64,000 nucleotides of DNA from [Synechococcus] sp. NIES-970 (lineage in GTDB: Bacteria; Cyanobacteriota; Cyanobacteriia; Cyanobacteriales; MRBY01), in NCBI GenBank assembly GCA_002356215.1, contig AP017959.1, forward strand, positions 62,001 to 126,000, read 5' to 3'. Shown in pieces: positions 8,318 through 18,025 of the stretch. Within the stretch, counting starts at the first letter, position 1, and the number at the start of each line of letters is the position of its first letter. The notes beneath the pieces are model-generated. The model saw only the letters and a list, made by a program, of their open reading frames with translations. It did not search any database and was not told the origin of the DNA. Both the position numbers and the translations under genes were made by a program.

Positions 8318-10963
8318 TTAAACTTTAAAGATATTTAATTGTTCCGAGGCAGATTGGCTTTTTTGCGATTCAGTGATGACGGACTTTTGGGGGATGCCTT
8401 TGCGCAGACCGACAGCGATTTTACTGTGCTTTTCAATTTGGGTCATTACCTGTTTTGCCCGCTGAATCACTCCCTTTGGTAAGCCGGCTAAACGGCCCGC
8501 TTCGATGCCATAGGAGCGGTCTGCACCACCGGGCTGGACTTGATGCAAGAAAATAATTTCTTCGGGCATTTCTTGGACCGTTACTTGGTAATTGGCAACA
8601 TTATCCAAGAGGGAAGCTAATTCATTTAACTCGTGATAATGGGTGGCAAAAATTGTTTTTGCTTTGATTTCTGTGGCGAGATATTCTGATACGGACCAGG
8701 CGATCGAAAGACCGTCAAAAGTGGCGGTACCCCGGCCAATTTCATCGATTAAAACCAATGATTTCTCCGTGGCGTGATTTAAAATATTCGCGGTTTCATT
8801 CATTTCCACCATAAACGTGGATTGGCCCGTGGCCAGGTCATCGACGGCACCGACCCTGGTAAAAATGCGATCGCAGATGGGAATGACTGCCCTTTGGGCG
8901 GGGACAAAGCTCCCCACCTGGGCCATTAGTTGAATCAGCCCCGTTTGCCGCAGGTAGCAGCTTTTGCCGCTGGCGTTGGGGCCAGTGAGAATAATCAAAT
9001 CAGGATAGGTATTGTTGGCGCGGCCCAGATAAGTGGAATTGGGCACAAAGAGGCCCATGCCCAGGGATTTTTCGACGACGGGGTGGCGACCGGCTTCAAT
9101 TTCGAGGGTTTTTGCGGTGGTGATCTCAGGGCGACAATAGCCTTGGTAAATGGCGGTTTCAGCAAAGCTTGTGAGGACATCCAGGGCGGCGATCGCCTGG
9201 GCGGTGGTCCGAATTTGTTCTGTGTGCTCGGCCACCTTGGTCCGGAGGGTGGTGAAAATTTCGTATTCCAGGCTGCAAATGTCGTCCTTGGCGGTGAGGA
9301 TGCGACTTTCTCGCTCCTTCAGTTCTGGGGTGATGTAGCGTTCCTCGTTGGCAAGGGTCTGTTTGCGCAGATATTCGTCGGGGGCCTTATCCGCCTGGGA
9401 GCGGGGCAAACTGATGTAATAGCCAAAGGTCTTGTTATAACCGACCTTGAGCTTGCTGACCCCCGTCCGTTCCCGTTCTGTGACTTCCAGGTTCGCCAGC
9501 CATTCCCGGTCTTCTACCTGGGCGCGGCGCAGAAAATCTAGGGCTGCATCGACGCCATCGCGGATTAAGCCCCCCTCTTTGATGTGAATCGGTGGTGAAT
9601 CCACCAGATACTTCAAAACATGTTTTCCCAAGTCTTCCAATGCTGTGGGAAAGTCTTTGACGGCCTGGAGGTAGGGCGATCGCCCCTCAGTGGCCAGGTC
9701 TGCCAGGTAGGTTAATTTCGTTAAGGATTCGGCTAAGGCATACAAATCTCGGGCATTGGCACTACCAGAGCCAATTCTCCCGGCAATGCGCTCTAAATCA
9801 TAGATTTGCTTGAGCAACTGCCGGATATCTTGGCGGAGATTTGTATTTTCTACCAGTTCCGTCACGGAATCTAACCGCTTGGCGATCGCCTGGGGATCTA
9901 ATAGCGGTTGCAGTAACCAGCGGCGCAGGGCGCGGCCCCCCATATTGGTGCAGGTCACATCCAGGGCCCAGAGCAGAGAACCGTAAAAACTGCCATCCCG
10001 CACTGTCTGGGTAATTTCCAGGTTGCGCCGGGTCTGGTAGTCCAGTTGTAAAAAGGCATCGATGCTATAGGTTTTCAGGCTTTCAAAGGGCACTTTGTAG
10101 GACTGTTGGGTTTCCTCCACATAGGCCAGCAATCCCCCCGCCGCCCGCACCGCCAGGGGCAAATGTTCGCAGCCGACCCCCTCTAGAGAGCGCCATTGGA
10201 AGGTCATCAGGAGCCGGGGTTTCGCTTCATTGAGGTCAAATTCCCTGGGCGATCGCAGCGCATAACAAAACTCCGACGGCAGGCAAGCGGGCAAATGATT
10301 TTGTAATAATTTTTGGCGATCGCCTGGGCGCATTAAACGGTTTAAATCCGGTGCATCAGTGGGATAAAGCACTTCCGAGGGTTGAAGCCGTAGTAATTCC
10401 AAGTTCAACGCCGCCAGATCCTGGGCCTGGGTGGTGCAAAATTCTCCGGTAGAAATGTCTGCATAGGCCAAACCCCAATGGTTGCCGGCGATCACCACCG
10501 CCGCCAGATAATTATTCTGCCGCGCCCGCAACATCCCATCATCGGTGAGGGTACCCGGCGTCAAAACCTTTTGTACTTCCCGTCGTACCATGCGCTTTTC
10601 GGCGTGGGCGGTGGCGGCATCCTCCACCTGGTCGCAAATAACGACCCCATAGCCTTTTTCTAGAAGCTGGGTGCTGTAACGCTCCAGGGCGTGGTGGGGG
10701 ACCCCCGTCATCGGCACCCGGCCAATCCCTTTACCCGATTCCTTGCTGGTGCAGACCAATTCTAGTTCCCGGGAAACGGCGATCGCATCCATAAAAAAGC
10801 ATTCAAAAAAATCCCCGACCCGGTAGAGCAAAATATTGTTGGGATACTTGTCTTTCAGTTCTGCATAATGCTGCATCATTGGTGTGAGGAGTTCCCGATT
10901 CAGCTGGCGATAATCTGCGTTGGGAATTGCTTCGGCGATCGGGTTACGGTTAGCAGCGGGCAT
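8318..10963 (-). CDS. mutS: DNA mismatch repair protein MutS
   Basis: An 881-residue MutS1-type protein. The N-terminal mismatch-binding domain includes [13 protein letters not shown] near residue 45, matching the GxFYE-type motif of MutS. The C-terminal ATPase has Walker A GPNASGKS near residue 660 and [12 protein letters not shown] near residue 740. It recognises base mismatches and small loops and recruits MutL, whose gene is at 19.2 kb in this window. It is transcribed divergently from the m5C methyltransferase gene. Length is normal for a bacterial MutS. Confidence 0.97.
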   Translation of the reverse strand: MPAANRNPIAEAIPNADYRQLNRELLTPMMQHYAELKDKYPNNILLYRVGDFFECFFMDAIAVSRELELVCTSKESGKGIGRVPMTGVPHHALERYSTQLLEKGYGVVICDQVEDAATAHAEKRMVRREVQKVLTPGTLTDDGMLRARQNNYLAAVVIAGNHWGLAYADISTGEFCTTQAQDLAALNLELLRLQPSEVLYPTDAPDLNRLMRPGDRQKLLQNHLPACLPSEFCYALRSPREFDLNEAKPRLLMTFQWRSLEGVGCEHLPLAVRAAGGLLAYVEETQQSYKVPFESLKTYSIDAFLQLDYQTRRNLEITQTVRDGSFYGSLLWALDVTCTNMGGRALRRWLLQPLLDPQAIAKRLDSVTELVENTNLRQDIRQLLKQIYDLERIAGRIGSGSANARDLYALAESLTKLTYLADLATEGRSPYLQAVKDFPTALEDLGKHVLKYLVDSPPIHIKEGGLIRDGVDAALDFLRRAQVEDREWLANLEVTERERTGVSKLKVGYNKTFGYYISLPRSQADKAPDEYLRKQTLANEERYITPELKERESRILTAKDDICSLEYEIFTTLRTKVAEHTEQIRTTAQAIAALDVLTSFAETAIYQGYCRPEITTAKTLEIEAGRHPVVEKSLGMGLFVPNSTYLGRANNTYPDLIILTGPNASGKSCYLRQTGLIQLMAQVGSFVPAQRAVIPICDRIFTRVGAVDDLATGQSTFMVEMNETANILNHATEKSLVLIDEIGRGTATFDGLSIAWSVSEYLATEIKAKTIFATHYHELNELASLLDNVANYQVTVQEMPEEIIFLHQVQPGGADRSYGIEAGRLAGLPKGVIQRAKQVMTQIEKHSKIAVGLRKGIPQKSVITESQKSQSASEQLNIFKV

Positions 10964-11109
10964 GAAACTTTGCTTTAGGTCACGGACAGGTATTCTATCT
11001 TAACGGCAATGACGCTGAAACTAAACAATGATGGGCTTCGACTCTCCTCCCAAATCACTAAAATTTCAGGGCTCGTAAATTTGGGTACTGCGTGCAACTA
11101 AGGAAGAAA

Positions 11110-12381
11110 ATGTATTCAATCAAAAGACCAATGGCCATTGATTTATTTGCCGGGGCAGGGGGCCTCAGCCTAGGTTTAGAACAGGCAGGTTTTGATGTGG
11201 TCGCCGCCGTAGAAATCGACCCAATTCATGCCTGTGTACATCAATATAATTTTCCCCAGTGCCATGTGTTAGCACAACCCATCGAAAAAGTATCTGGCAA
11301 AGATATTCGTACCCTGGTCGGTTTGACGTCGGAACAATCGATTGAATTAGTAGCAGGTGGCGCTCCTTGTCAGGGTTTTTCCTTGATTGGACAACGTCTT
11401 TTAGATGACCCAAGAAATCATTTGGTTAAAGAATATCTCCGGTTGATCAAAGAATTAGAACCGACCTATTTTTTGTTTGAAAATGTTAAAGGTTTAACCG
11501 CGGGAAAACATCGACAATTTCTCGAAGAATTAATTCGAAGTTTAGAAACACTGGGTTATCGGGTTGTGCAACCCTGGCAAGTGCTTAATGCCAAATTTTT
11601 TGGTGTACCCCAGAGCCGGGAACGTTTATTTCTGATGGGGGCCAAAGAAGGAGAAGCACTACCGCATTATCCTGTCCCGACAACGTCCCAACCGATCACT
11701 TGTGGGGAAGCCTTGGGGGACTTGCCGGATGCCGAACTTTTTAGAGAGCTGATCGATAGTGATGAAGTCGATTTTATCTACCCACAGCCCCTGGGTAACT
11801 ATGGGGCGATGCTCCGTTGCCTTTCCCGGGAGGCTTGGCAATGGGGCTATCAGCGGCAATGGGATCGCGAAAAATTAACCAATAGTATTCGGACAAACCA
11901 TAGCGATCGCGCAAGGCAGCGTTTTTTAGAGACAGCGCCTGGAAGCATCGAGAAGGTCTCGCGTTTCCTGAAATTATCGCGCCATGGCATTGCAAATACC
12001 CTCAGGGCTGGGACAGATGCGGCGCGGGGTGCTTTTACCAGCCCTCGGCCAATACATTATCAGTTTCCTCGGTGTATTACTGTGCGCGAAATGGCGCGCT
12101 TGCATGGTTTCCCCGACTGGTTTCGCCTCCACCGAACGAAATGGCATGGGGCAAGGCAGATCGGGAATTCGGTACCGCCACCTTTGGCCTATGCGATCGC
12201 CAGCGCAATCATGGCTGCCTCGCGCTACACCCCGCAGCGACCCAATCAGGTGCTTACGTTGGGGGATCCGCAGCTACTAAAAACAACAATGTCTACGGCT
12301 TCTCATTACTGGGGCATAGAGCCACCGATCCAAAAACGTAACCGCAGAAATCGAGATCTGCCCGCCCACCGATCTGCTTAG
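11110..12381 (+). CDS. DNA (cytosine-5) methyltransferase, solitary
   Basis: A C5-cytosine DNA methyltransferase. From the ATG at 11110 it has 423 residues: motif I DLFAGAGGLSLGLEQAG near residue 11, catalytic GAPCQGFS with Cys87, FENV with Glu124, QSRERLFLMG, and C-terminal motif X GNSVPPPLAYAI. A GTG at 11092 would add six residues, but AGGAAG at 11101-11106 favours 11110. ATG at 11131 is also possible. No restriction endonuclease gene is adjacent, so it is probably an orphan enzyme. Its length fits the cyanobacterial enzymes that methylate CGATCG, the core of HIP1. That specificity is a hypothesis. Its stop overlaps the convergent glutaredoxin stop by three bases. Confidence 0.93.
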   Translation: MYSIKRPMAIDLFAGAGGLSLGLEQAGFDVVAAVEIDPIHACVHQYNFPQCHVLAQPIEKVSGKDIRTLVGLTSEQSIELVAGGAPCQGFSLIGQRLLDDPRNHLVKEYLRLIKELEPTYFLFENVKGLTAGKHRQFLEELIRSLETLGYRVVQPWQVLNAKFFGVPQSRERLFLMGAKEGEALPHYPVPTTSQPITCGEALGDLPDAELFRELIDSDEVDFIYPQPLGNYGAMLRCLSREAWQWGYQRQWDREKLTNSIRTNHSDRARQRFLETAPGSIEKVSRFLKLSRHGIANTLRAGTDAARGAFTSPRPIHYQFPRCITVREMARLHGFPDWFRLHRTKWHGARQIGNSVPPPLAYAIASAIMAASRYTPQRPNQVLTLGDPQLLKTTMSTASHYWGIEPPIQKRNRRNRDLPAHRSA

Positions 12382-12641
12382 GCGAGGTACTGGGCTAATT
12401 TTTCTTCAAGTTTGGCAACAGCCAGGCGGGGGGCAAATCGGGGTAATTCTTTTTCGATGCCATTTTCTAGGAGGCAAAGCACAGGAATTTCATACTGGTA
12501 TCGCGCAAACCACTCGGAATTTGTGGTGATATCCCGCATCTCTAGTTGGTAGGGGAGGCTACTCACCTGGGCTAGTTTTTCGGCCAGACCTTCGCAGAGG
12601 TGACAGCCGGGTTTGCTATAAAAAATCAGGGTTTTCGGCAT
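12378..12641 (-). CDS. Glutaredoxin-like protein
   Basis: An 87-residue thioredoxin-fold protein of the glutaredoxin-like (DUF836) family. The dithiol motif CHLC (Cys13, Cys16) is in YSKPGCHLCEGL near the N-terminus, and the cis-proline segment YEIPVLCLLENG follows. It is probably a small cytosolic redox protein; the substrate is unknown. It overlaps the convergent methyltransferase stop by four bases and lies 135 bp downstream of a secreted-protein gene on the same strand. Confidence 0.82.
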   Translation of the reverse strand: MPKTLIFYSKPGCHLCEGLAEKLAQVSSLPYQLEMRDITTNSEWFARYQYEIPVLCLLENGIEKELPRFAPRLAVAKLEEKLAQYLA

Positions 12642-12776
12642 GGTCCAACAAAGCGGGAGGGGATCAAGATTTTTTTTGGAAAAAGGCGATCGCCACTACA
12701 AAAATGTTTTAGGAGAATCATTGATCTTGGCCAAAACAGTTTTTTGCCGCAGCGATCCATTCCCTGGGGAGATTGA

Positions 12777-13322
12777 TTAGAACTGAGGCCGGGTAAACTC
12801 GTTGGTCACAAAACCGATCTCCAAAAGCTGCTGATAGGCTCTTTCCCCAAGATCACTTGTGGGTGTTTGGGAGCGGATCACCTGGATCAGCAGAGGCACG
12901 GCTAATTCTGGTTTTTCCTGAGCCCGGTGCACCAAAGCCAAGCGATAGGTGGCAGTATCGCGCATTTCCCCAGCGGCGATCGCTGCCCGACGTTCAGCAT
13001 TGTGGACGGTGTTATCTAGGCCCTGAAAACTGTTGGCGAGATCGAGGTGGAAATTAGAAAGCTGGTTGTAGACCTGGCGAGCTTCCTGGAGTTTTGTTAC
13101 GGCCACATCATAATCTTGGGCAGAAATGGCGGCGATCGCCTCATCCATCACTCTAGAAGCCCCAGCCATGCTGAGAATACTACTGCCTTGGAGGGGGCGG
13201 AGGTCACTGATGTTGTCTTGGATTGCTTCTGGCTGTGCTGAAACTGGCGGCATCATGGCCAAGGAACACCCCATTGCCAAACTAGCGAGTGGAATCAAAC
13301 GATGGCTGTCAATAAATTTCAT
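12777..13322 (-). CDS. Secreted protein of unknown function
   Basis: A 181-residue protein with a signal peptide (basic start, hydrophobic core, SAQ cleavage site near residue 29). The mature part is alpha-helical with a TPR-like rhythm (ISAQDYDVAVTKLQEARQVYNQLSNFHLDLA, then ATYRLALVHRAQEKPELAVPLLIQVI). A periplasmic helical-repeat or scaffold protein is plausible. I do not recognise the family. It is transcribed away from the structured RNA candidate. Confidence 0.7.
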   Translation of the reverse strand: MKFIDSHRLIPLASLAMGCSLAMMPPVSAQPEAIQDNISDLRPLQGSSILSMAGASRVMDEAIAAISAQDYDVAVTKLQEARQVYNQLSNFHLDLANSFQGLDNTVHNAERRAAIAAGEMRDTATYRLALVHRAQEKPELAVPLLIQVIRSQTPTSDLGERAYQQLLEIGFVTNEFTRPQF

Positions 13323-13343
13323 AGTGCTTCGTCAAGGTTTGTT

Positions 13344-13371
13344 TTGACACGATAACGGTACTGATTATGTT
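13344..13371 (+). promoter_or_regulatory. Sigma-70-type promoter facing the gene-free region
   Basis: Perfect -35 TTGACA at 13344-13349, 16-base spacer, then -10 TATGTT at 13366-13371. The start point would be near 13378. No protein gene begins within 500 bp downstream, so the promoter most likely serves an RNA gene. Confidence 0.6.
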
Positions 13372-13377
13372 TTCCAT

Positions 13378-13700
13378 CTCGATTCCCCAACGGGAACGGA
13401 TATGGAGAGCTTTGGCCTATGGCAAGTCCAAGGGAGTACCACAGCAACAAGGTTTTATTCTACAACGGGGACATCCGGAACTTGGGCATCTACCCATGAG
13501 ATCATCCCGGCGGCCCGGTCTGTTGCCGCTCTGATGTAGATCTTGCCAAGATTGTTCCAAGGCGACGGGCACCGGTGTTTTTTTGCCTCAGGGCGACCCA
13601 ATTGTGACTGGACCAATGACCTGCTTGTGGCCATGAGTGCCTAGCGCCCGAAAATATATCGCTGACCTTCCAGTCACAAAAATAGATCCATGTCCATATT
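13378..13700 (+). ncRNA. Candidate structured non-coding RNA of unknown family
   Basis: The 580-bp stretch between the secreted protein and the small heat-shock gene has no convincing ORF but is dense in nested complementary segments. (1) A closing helix pairs 13398-13406 with 13687-13695, nine pairs with one G-U. (2) A rod hairpin spans 13477-13558, built from GGAA/TTCC, CTTGG/CCAAG, ATCTAC/GTAGAT, ATCA/TGAT and GCGGC/GCCGC in nested order. (3) A perfect 11-bp helix pairs 13602-13612 with 13669-13679. Helix 3 lies inside helix 1 and beside helix 2, so all can form together. A strong promoter lies just upstream. I could not match it to tmRNA, RNase P RNA, SRP RNA or E. coli 6S RNA. The 3' end is uncertain. 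Confidence 0.5.
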
Positions 13701-13903
13701 TAACGATGATTCTCGAGCGGAAAATTTTTTTCTTACTTGTTTAGCTTATTTCCTCTCTTTCCAGCCTTCACTTTTATGAAAATGCTTCAAGAATTTGCGG
13801 AAATCTCGCCTTAAAGATACGGTTTCTGGCATTTATAGATTCCCAAGAAAAAATCCATAATAAAAATGTCTCTGAAAAGTGCATAAATTTAGGAGGTTGC
13901 GTG

Positions 13904-14377
13904 ATGTCATTAGTACGCTTTTCTCCCTTTTCTGAACTGGAAACTGTACAAACCCAAATGAACCGTTTCCTGGACGAACTGGCCGCCTGGCCAGGGGAAC
14001 ATCGCTTTCCCTGGCGTCCCTCGATTGAACTGTTGAATGGCGACAATATCCTCACCCTAAAAGCGGCGCTGCCAGGAATTACAGTAGAAGATATTGATGT
14101 ACAGTTGACCCGCGAATCAGTTCATCTCACTGGCGAATATAAATATGAAACAGAACGAGAAGATGCTGGTTGCTACCATTCTGAATTCCGCTATGGCAAG
14201 TTTGAACGCACCGTTGCTCTTCCTGTCGCCATTGACCCCGAAAATGTTACAGCGGAATTTAAAGATGGCATTCTGACTCTCACAATGCCGAAAGCTTCAC
14301 CGGTTACCCAAAAAACCGTAAAACTTCAATTGGGTAAATCTACAGCCGAAAAAGCTCCGGAAAAAGACTCTGAATAA
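13904..14377 (+). CDS. hspA: Small heat-shock protein, Hsp20/alpha-crystallin family
   Basis: A 157-residue Hsp20 protein with the alpha-crystallin domain from about residue 40 to 140, including RTVALPVAIDPENVTAEFKDGILTLTMPK with the conserved A-x-x-x-G-x-L type motif. It is an ATP-independent holdase that protects membranes and proteins in heat and oxidative stress. AGGAGG at 13891-13896 lies 7 bases before ATG 13904, which is preferred over the adjacent in-frame GTG at 13901. No CIRCE element is present. I could not find a convincing stem hiding the Shine-Dalgarno, so an RNA thermometer is not claimed. Confidence 0.92.
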   Translation: MSLVRFSPFSELETVQTQMNRFLDELAAWPGEHRFPWRPSIELLNGDNILTLKAALPGITVEDIDVQLTRESVHLTGEYKYETEREDAGCYHSEFRYGKFERTVALPVAIDPENVTAEFKDGILTLTMPKASPVTQKTVKLQLGKSTAEKAPEKDSE

Positions 14378-14446
14378 AGCAGCTCATCAAGGGGGATTTA
14401 GAGAATCCTGACTAAAACAACTTACGACTTACTAAAAAAGAATTGT

Positions 14447-14480
14447 AAAGACTTTTCTGGTATCAGAAAAGTCTTTTTTT
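14447..14480 (+). terminator. Intrinsic terminator of hspA
   Basis: A 13-bp perfect stem (14447-14459 with 14464-14476), loop GTAT, followed by T-rich sequence to 14480. Confidence 0.93.
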
Positions 14481-14609
14481 CTTGTATAAAGCATCATTGA
14501 TCGACCTCAACATTGACATAATGTTTTTGAGACAAGTGTAGATTATAAAGTTTTCCTGCGAATTTTTGATCTATTGTTTTCCCCGATTTTAGGAGGCATA
14601 AAATAAAAG

Positions 14610-15980
14610 GTGTCACTGTTAGGGAAGTCAATGGTGGGACGTATAATTGCAGCCTCAAAAACAAAGATGCGCCAAATAGTCGGCCCTGGGAATGGAAGCT
14701 CTGCCGTTCAATCAATGCATAATTGGCAAGAGCCAATGGATATGTCCCTAGAAACAAATCAGGCGATCGCTACCGCTGACATGGAGCTATCGGGAGAACT
14801 AGAAGTCTTAGAGCAACAGATTTTTGATTTTTTTGCCCAGGAGCTTCAAGCAAAATCCTTAGGGGCGTTTTTATCGCTTTTTCAAGCCTTTTTCATTGAC
14901 CATAACGAAGCCCAGCTTCCTGAACGCCTCAGGGAACTAGGGGCACAAATGATGCTTGAAAACCAGCACGCGGGGTTTATTCGAGTGCTCAAGCGATGTT
15001 GCTATTTATTCATCGAGGCTTGTTTCCTAGAGGATAAACCGGAGCAAATTCGGCAAATTGTTCAGTTGTTGATGCTCCCCCCAGAACAGACAGGAGCTGC
15101 CTCTGCCTCTATTACCCATGCACGGTTTCGGGACTGGCTGCGGGGATGTGTCCATAGTGGGGAATGCCGTGTGTTTAGAGCCCTCGCCCCCTCCAGTGAG
15201 ACAAATCCCTATGCCTGGGGCGATCGCTACATTATGTTTACCCTGTTCGCCCAATCTATCGACCCAGATGTTTCCCCAGAACAGCAGCGGGCTTCGGGGA
15301 TGCTTTATCAATTTTTTCGAGCCCGTTATCGCTTTCAATTGGCCATGTACCTGTCTACCCAGGGCAACATGACCCCCAGTGGCGTGGTCACAAAAAATCC
15401 CACCCTCATCGAAGACGTGACCTTAAATCTAATTCGTCGCCTGGTACTGAGAAAAAAGCCGAGTTATCCGGAGCTTGCAACCCAGTTCACTGCCCAGATA
15501 ACAAACCAGACCCTCGCCAGTTGGCAGACCCAATTCATAGATTATCTATTTTCTGGAATGACTTCTCCTCGGCGCCTCAAATGGTTGCCGGAAAAATTTA
15601 CGCAATATCTCAAACAACGCTATCCCCATGGGGAGATGATTCACCTCGAACCAGCGGTGGTGAACCATATTTCGATGAATCTCATTGATTACCTGCTTGA
15701 TCCCAGTTGCCTACAAGATTTGTCTCACCCCCTGCCAGTATTGATGATTCAGCGGGAATATTTGACCCTCAGTATCCTGTTACTGAAGTTGGTGCTCTTG
15801 GCCCCAGAAAACCATGGCCGACTTTTGTGGCGCTTAAATATTCTCCTAGAGCAATATCGTGAACATCCGAAGGCGGAGTGTCAGTGGTTGAGAGGTTTTT
15901 TTGAAACGATTCAAGTGGTCTTAGTTTTGGTATTACCGAGCCCAAGATCTTGCCCCATGGTCACTGCCTCTGGGTTATAA
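14610..15980 (+). CDS. Conserved-looking protein of unknown function
   Basis: A predicted 456-residue, mainly helical soluble protein with no signal peptide or clear membrane segment. I recognise no domain. Sequence character (FFAQELQAKSLGAFLSLFQAFF, later LRWLPEKFTQYLKQRYP-like segments) suggests a helical bundle. The start is uncertain: GTG 14610 has AGGAGG 13 bases upstream, ATG 14631 follows AGGGAAG closely, and the region before about residue 45 looks less protein-like than the rest. HIP1 sites and codon use match the neighbours, so it is not obviously foreign. The last 15 residues (VLPSPRSCPMVTASGL) look atypical and could reflect a late frameshift. Confidence 0.65.
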   Translation: MSLLGKSMVGRIIAASKTKMRQIVGPGNGSSAVQSMHNWQEPMDMSLETNQAIATADMELSGELEVLEQQIFDFFAQELQAKSLGAFLSLFQAFFIDHNEAQLPERLRELGAQMMLENQHAGFIRVLKRCCYLFIEACFLEDKPEQIRQIVQLLMLPPEQTGAASASITHARFRDWLRGCVHSGECRVFRALAPSSETNPYAWGDRYIMFTLFAQSIDPDVSPEQQRASGMLYQFFRARYRFQLAMYLSTQGNMTPSGVVTKNPTLIEDVTLNLIRRLVLRKKPSYPELATQFTAQITNQTLASWQTQFIDYLFSGMTSPRRLKWLPEKFTQYLKQRYPHGEMIHLEPAVVNHISMNLIDYLLDPSCLQDLSHPLPVLMIQREYLTLSILLLKLVLLAPENHGRLLWRLNILLEQYREHPKAECQWLRGFFETIQVVLVLVLPSPRSCPMVTASGL

Positions 15981-16066
15981 ACTTTGCTTGGTTTCTCTAT
16001 CCAAAAGCTCGAAAACAAAGGACAATAGACAGGTTAGTTTGATGTAAATCTTGATTTCTATTTGTT

Positions 16067-17752
16067 ATGAGCGACAATCGACGTAGCCGAGTGGTCACTG
16101 AAGGTCATCAGCGGAGTCCAAACCGGGCCATGCTCCGGGCAGTGGGCTTTGGGGATGATGATTTTACGAAACCCATTGTGGGTTTGGCGAATGGGTACAG
16201 CACGATTACGCCATGCAACATGGGGATCAATGACCTCGCCCAGCGGGCGGATAAGGCGATCCGGGAAGCGGGCGCGATGCCGCAGATGTTTGGGACGATC
16301 ACGATCAGTGATGGGATCTCCATGGGGACAGAGGGAATGAAGTATTCTCTAGTGTCGCGCGATGTGATCGCTGACTCTATCGAAACAGCCTGTAATGGTC
16401 AAAGCATGGATGCGGTACTGGCGATCGGGGGTTGTGACAAGAATATGCCAGGGGCAGTGTTGGCGATCGCCCGGATGAATATCCCCGCAATTTTTGTCTA
16501 TGGTGGCACGATCAAGCCCGGCCATCTAGATGGCGAAGACCTCACCGTTGTGAGCGCCTTTGAAGCTGTCGGTGAATTTAGCGCCGGTAAGATCGACGAA
16601 GAAAGATTATTGGCCGTTGAGAAAAATGCCTGTCCAGGGGCCGGTTCCTGTGGCGGTATGTTTACGGCAAATACCATGTCCTCTGCTTTTGAAGCGATGG
16701 GAATTAGTTTGCCCTACTCTTCCACCATGGCCGCTGAGGATGAAGAAAAAGCCCTTAGTGCAGAAGAGTCGGCCCGGGTCTTGGTTAATGCAATTAAGAA
16801 GCAAATCCTGCCCAAGGACATCCTCACCCGCAAGGCTTTTGAAAATGCGATTTCTGTGATTATGGCGGTGGGCGGCTCCACAAACTCGGTGCTGCACCTG
16901 TTGGCGATCGCCAATACCATCGGCGTTGATCTCTCTATCGATGACTTTGAGACTATCCGCCAGCGAGTTCCTGTCATCTGCGACCTCAAACCCTCCGGCC
17001 GCTATGTAGCCACCGATCTCCACAAAGTAGGCGGCATTCCCCAAGTGATGAAGATCCTCCTGGAGCATGGTCTGCTCCACGGCGATTGCCTCACCATCAC
17101 AGGCAAAACCATTGCCGAAACCCTCGCCGATGTTCCCAGTGAGCCCTCCCCTGATCAAGATGTGATCCGCCAGTGGGACAACCCCATGTACAAACAGGGT
17201 CACCTCGCTGTCCTCAAAGGAAACCTCGCCGAAGAAGGCTCCGTTGCTAAAATTAGCGGCGTGAAAAATCCTCGCATTACTGGCCCTGCCCGAGTTTTTG
17301 AGTCCGAAGAGGAATGTCTCGATGCGATCCTCGCCGGAAAAATTGTTGCGGGGGATGTGGTGATCGTTCGCTATGAAGGCCCGAAAGGTGGCCCTGGAAT
17401 GCGGGAAATGCTCGCCCCCACCTCGGCGATCATTGGTGCTGGCCTTGGGGATAAAGTTGGCCTAATTACAGATGGTCGTTTTTCTGGCGGTTCCTACGGC
17501 TTAGTTGTCGGTCACGTGGCCCCGGAAGCGTTTGTGGGCGGTAATATTGCCCTCGTAGAAGAAGGGGATAGCATCACCATTGATGCCCACGAAAAACTGC
17601 TACAAATCAATGTTTCTGATGAGGAACTGGCAAAACGTCGCACCGCTTGGAAACCCCGTGAACCCCGTTATAAGCGTGGTGTCCTTGGGAAGTATGCCAA
17701 GATTGTTTCTAGCAGCAGTAAAGGCGCGGTAACAGATATTGACCTTTTCTAA
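16067..17752 (+). CDS. ilvD: Dihydroxy-acid dehydratase
   Basis: A 561-residue IlvD/Edd family dehydratase for valine, leucine and isoleucine synthesis; it converts 2,3-dihydroxy-acids to 2-keto acids. Cluster-binding cysteines are visible at Cys50 (TITPCNMG), Cys123 (GGCDKNMPG) and Cys195 (GAGSCGGMF), consistent with an iron-sulfur enzyme. The C-terminal [21 protein letters not shown] motif is also present. Full length for the family. Start is ATG at 16067. It is monocistronic, ending at a strong terminator. Confidence 0.97.
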   Translation: MSDNRRSRVVTEGHQRSPNRAMLRAVGFGDDDFTKPIVGLANGYSTITPCNMGINDLAQRADKAIREAGAMPQMFGTITISDGISMGTEGMKYSLVSRDVIADSIETACNGQSMDAVLAIGGCDKNMPGAVLAIARMNIPAIFVYGGTIKPGHLDGEDLTVVSAFEAVGEFSAGKIDEERLLAVEKNACPGAGSCGGMFTANTMSSAFEAMGISLPYSSTMAAEDEEKALSAEESARVLVNAIKKQILPKDILTRKAFENAISVIMAVGGSTNSVLHLLAIANTIGVDLSIDDFETIRQRVPVICDLKPSGRYVATDLHKVGGIPQVMKILLEHGLLHGDCLTITGKTIAETLADVPSEPSPDQDVIRQWDNPMYKQGHLAVLKGNLAEEGSVAKISGVKNPRITGPARVFESEEECLDAILAGKIVAGDVVIVRYEGPKGGPGMREMLAPTSAIIGAGLGDKVGLITDGRFSGGSYGLVVGHVAPEAFVGGNIALVEEGDSITIDAHEKLLQINVSDEELAKRRTAWKPREPRYKRGVLGKYAKIVSSSSKGAVTDIDLF

Positions 17753-17774
17753 GCTCAAAAAATAAATGAATTTG

Positions 17775-17808
17775 ATCTCCGTGTTGTTTTTTCAACCGGA
17801 GATTTTTT
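17775..17808 (+). terminator. Intrinsic terminator of ilvD
   Basis: Stem ATCTCCG/CGGAGAT with an inner GTTG/CAAC stem around a T-rich loop, followed by TTTTTT. The 3' arm is at 17797-17803. Confidence 0.9.
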
Positions 17809-17877
17809 ATTGAACATTATTGATAAAAAATTACAAAATCTCCAAGATTCTTTAAGGTGTATGGACGAAGAATAATA

Positions 17878-18002
17878 CATCGTACTTACAACATAAAGGG
17901 GGTTTATTTTTATTGGTGTGGTAAGCAGAACTCTAAAAGATCGGTTTTCAGTACATTTATAGTCAAAAAAGCTTTTACAGCATAGAGTACGATGGTAAGT
18001 AC
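17878..18002. repeat. Paired inverted 8-mers upstream of a small ORF
   Basis: CATCGTAC (17878-17885) is inverted as GTACGATG (17987-17994), and GTACTTAC (17882-17889) is inverted as GTAAGTAC (17995-18002). The two elements overlap at the left end and are adjacent at the right. They enclose about 100 AT-rich bases and end 24 bp before a small ORF. They could be operator pairs or a remnant of a small mobile element. Confidence 0.4.
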
Positions 18003-18025
18003 AAAAATATTAGCTCAGCAATCAA

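Noticed and set aside
13402-13539. A short ATG frame of 45 codons in the gene-free region before hspA
   Set aside because: No ribosome-binding site, Ser/Thr-rich composition without domain character, and the same bases form extensive RNA helices; RNA gene judged more likely.
13800-13903. RNA thermometer in the hspA leader
   Set aside because: The AGGAGG is clear, but I found no upstream CCTCC-type segment able to sequester it, so no support.
16607-17203. A 198-codon minus-strand frame opposite ilvD
   Set aside because: Shadow of a strongly conserved ilvD frame.
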